A stretch of 35,196 nt of DNA from Rubrivivax sp. GTDB lineage: Bacteria; Pseudomonadota; Gammaproteobacteria; Burkholderiales; Burkholderiaceae_C. Below, piece after piece: positions 35,084-35,196 of this stretch (positions are counted from its first letter, which is position 1; every line of letters starts with the position of its first letter). A program made the position numbers and the translations under genes. Under the pieces are notes generated by a model, which was not told where the DNA came from, searched no databases, and saw only the letters and a program-made list of their open reading frames with translations. The stretch lies in NCBI GenBank assembly GCA_025458805.1, contig JALORQ010000004.1, positions 1 through 35,196 of the forward strand, written 5' to 3'.

Positions 35084-35119
35084 GCCGGGGCCTCGGTCGT
35101 TGATCCCCAGGCCCGCCGG

Positions 35120-35196
35120 TCACTCCACCGTCACGCTCTTCGCCAGGTTCCTCGGCTTGTCGACGTCCGTCCCGCGCGCGCAGGCGGTGTGGTAGG
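35120..35196 (-). CDS. glmS: Glutamine-fructose-6-phosphate aminotransferase C-terminus (partial)
   Basis: Reverse translation ...YHTACARGTDVDKPRNLAKSVTVE*, the characteristic GlmS tail. Confidence 0.92.
   Translation of the reverse strand, partial: YHTACARGTDVDKPRNLAKSVTVE

Overview
High-GC window, most likely betaproteobacterial (Burkholderiales-like). It is almost fully coding: about 33 protein genes, with no rRNA, tRNA, CRISPR array or insertion sequence that I can support. Left to right it carries: a Rieske oxygenase (partial); a tandem universal stress protein; a membrane-anchored SagB/nitroreductase-like protein; a znuA-znuB-znuC zinc ABC operon divergent from a Zur-like regulator; two small ORFs behind a near-perfect Fur-box-like palindrome; two alpha/beta hydrolases; a small secreted protein with a duplicated IGEDSGSF motif; a PagP-like barrel; a hydrolase lipoprotein; a class III CoA-transferase/DUF2145/Ser-rich operon; an SDR; an ECF sigma factor with a DUF1109/NrsF anti-sigma; a bciA-like 8-vinyl reductase with a 2-TM partner; an arsenosugar-type peroxidase-like protein plus ArsS radical SAM pair; a 5'-nucleotidase-like protein; a Crp/Fnr regulator; an MFS transporter; an AfsR/BTAD-type ATPase regulator; a PEP-CTERM protein; AmmeMemoRadiSam genes (AmrS and fused AmrB-AmrA); alanine dehydrogenase; glucan phosphorylase; YnfA; a YqhA-type membrane protein; and the glmS 3' end. 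The most interesting signal is an identical GTAACC-N16-CGAC motif. It lies at the start of the ECF sigma/NrsF operon and again upstream of the peroxidase-like/ArsS operon, which suggests that an NrsF-type metal-stress sigma factor controls an organoarsenical-type radical SAM operon. All calls come from reading the sequence; no database searches were run.
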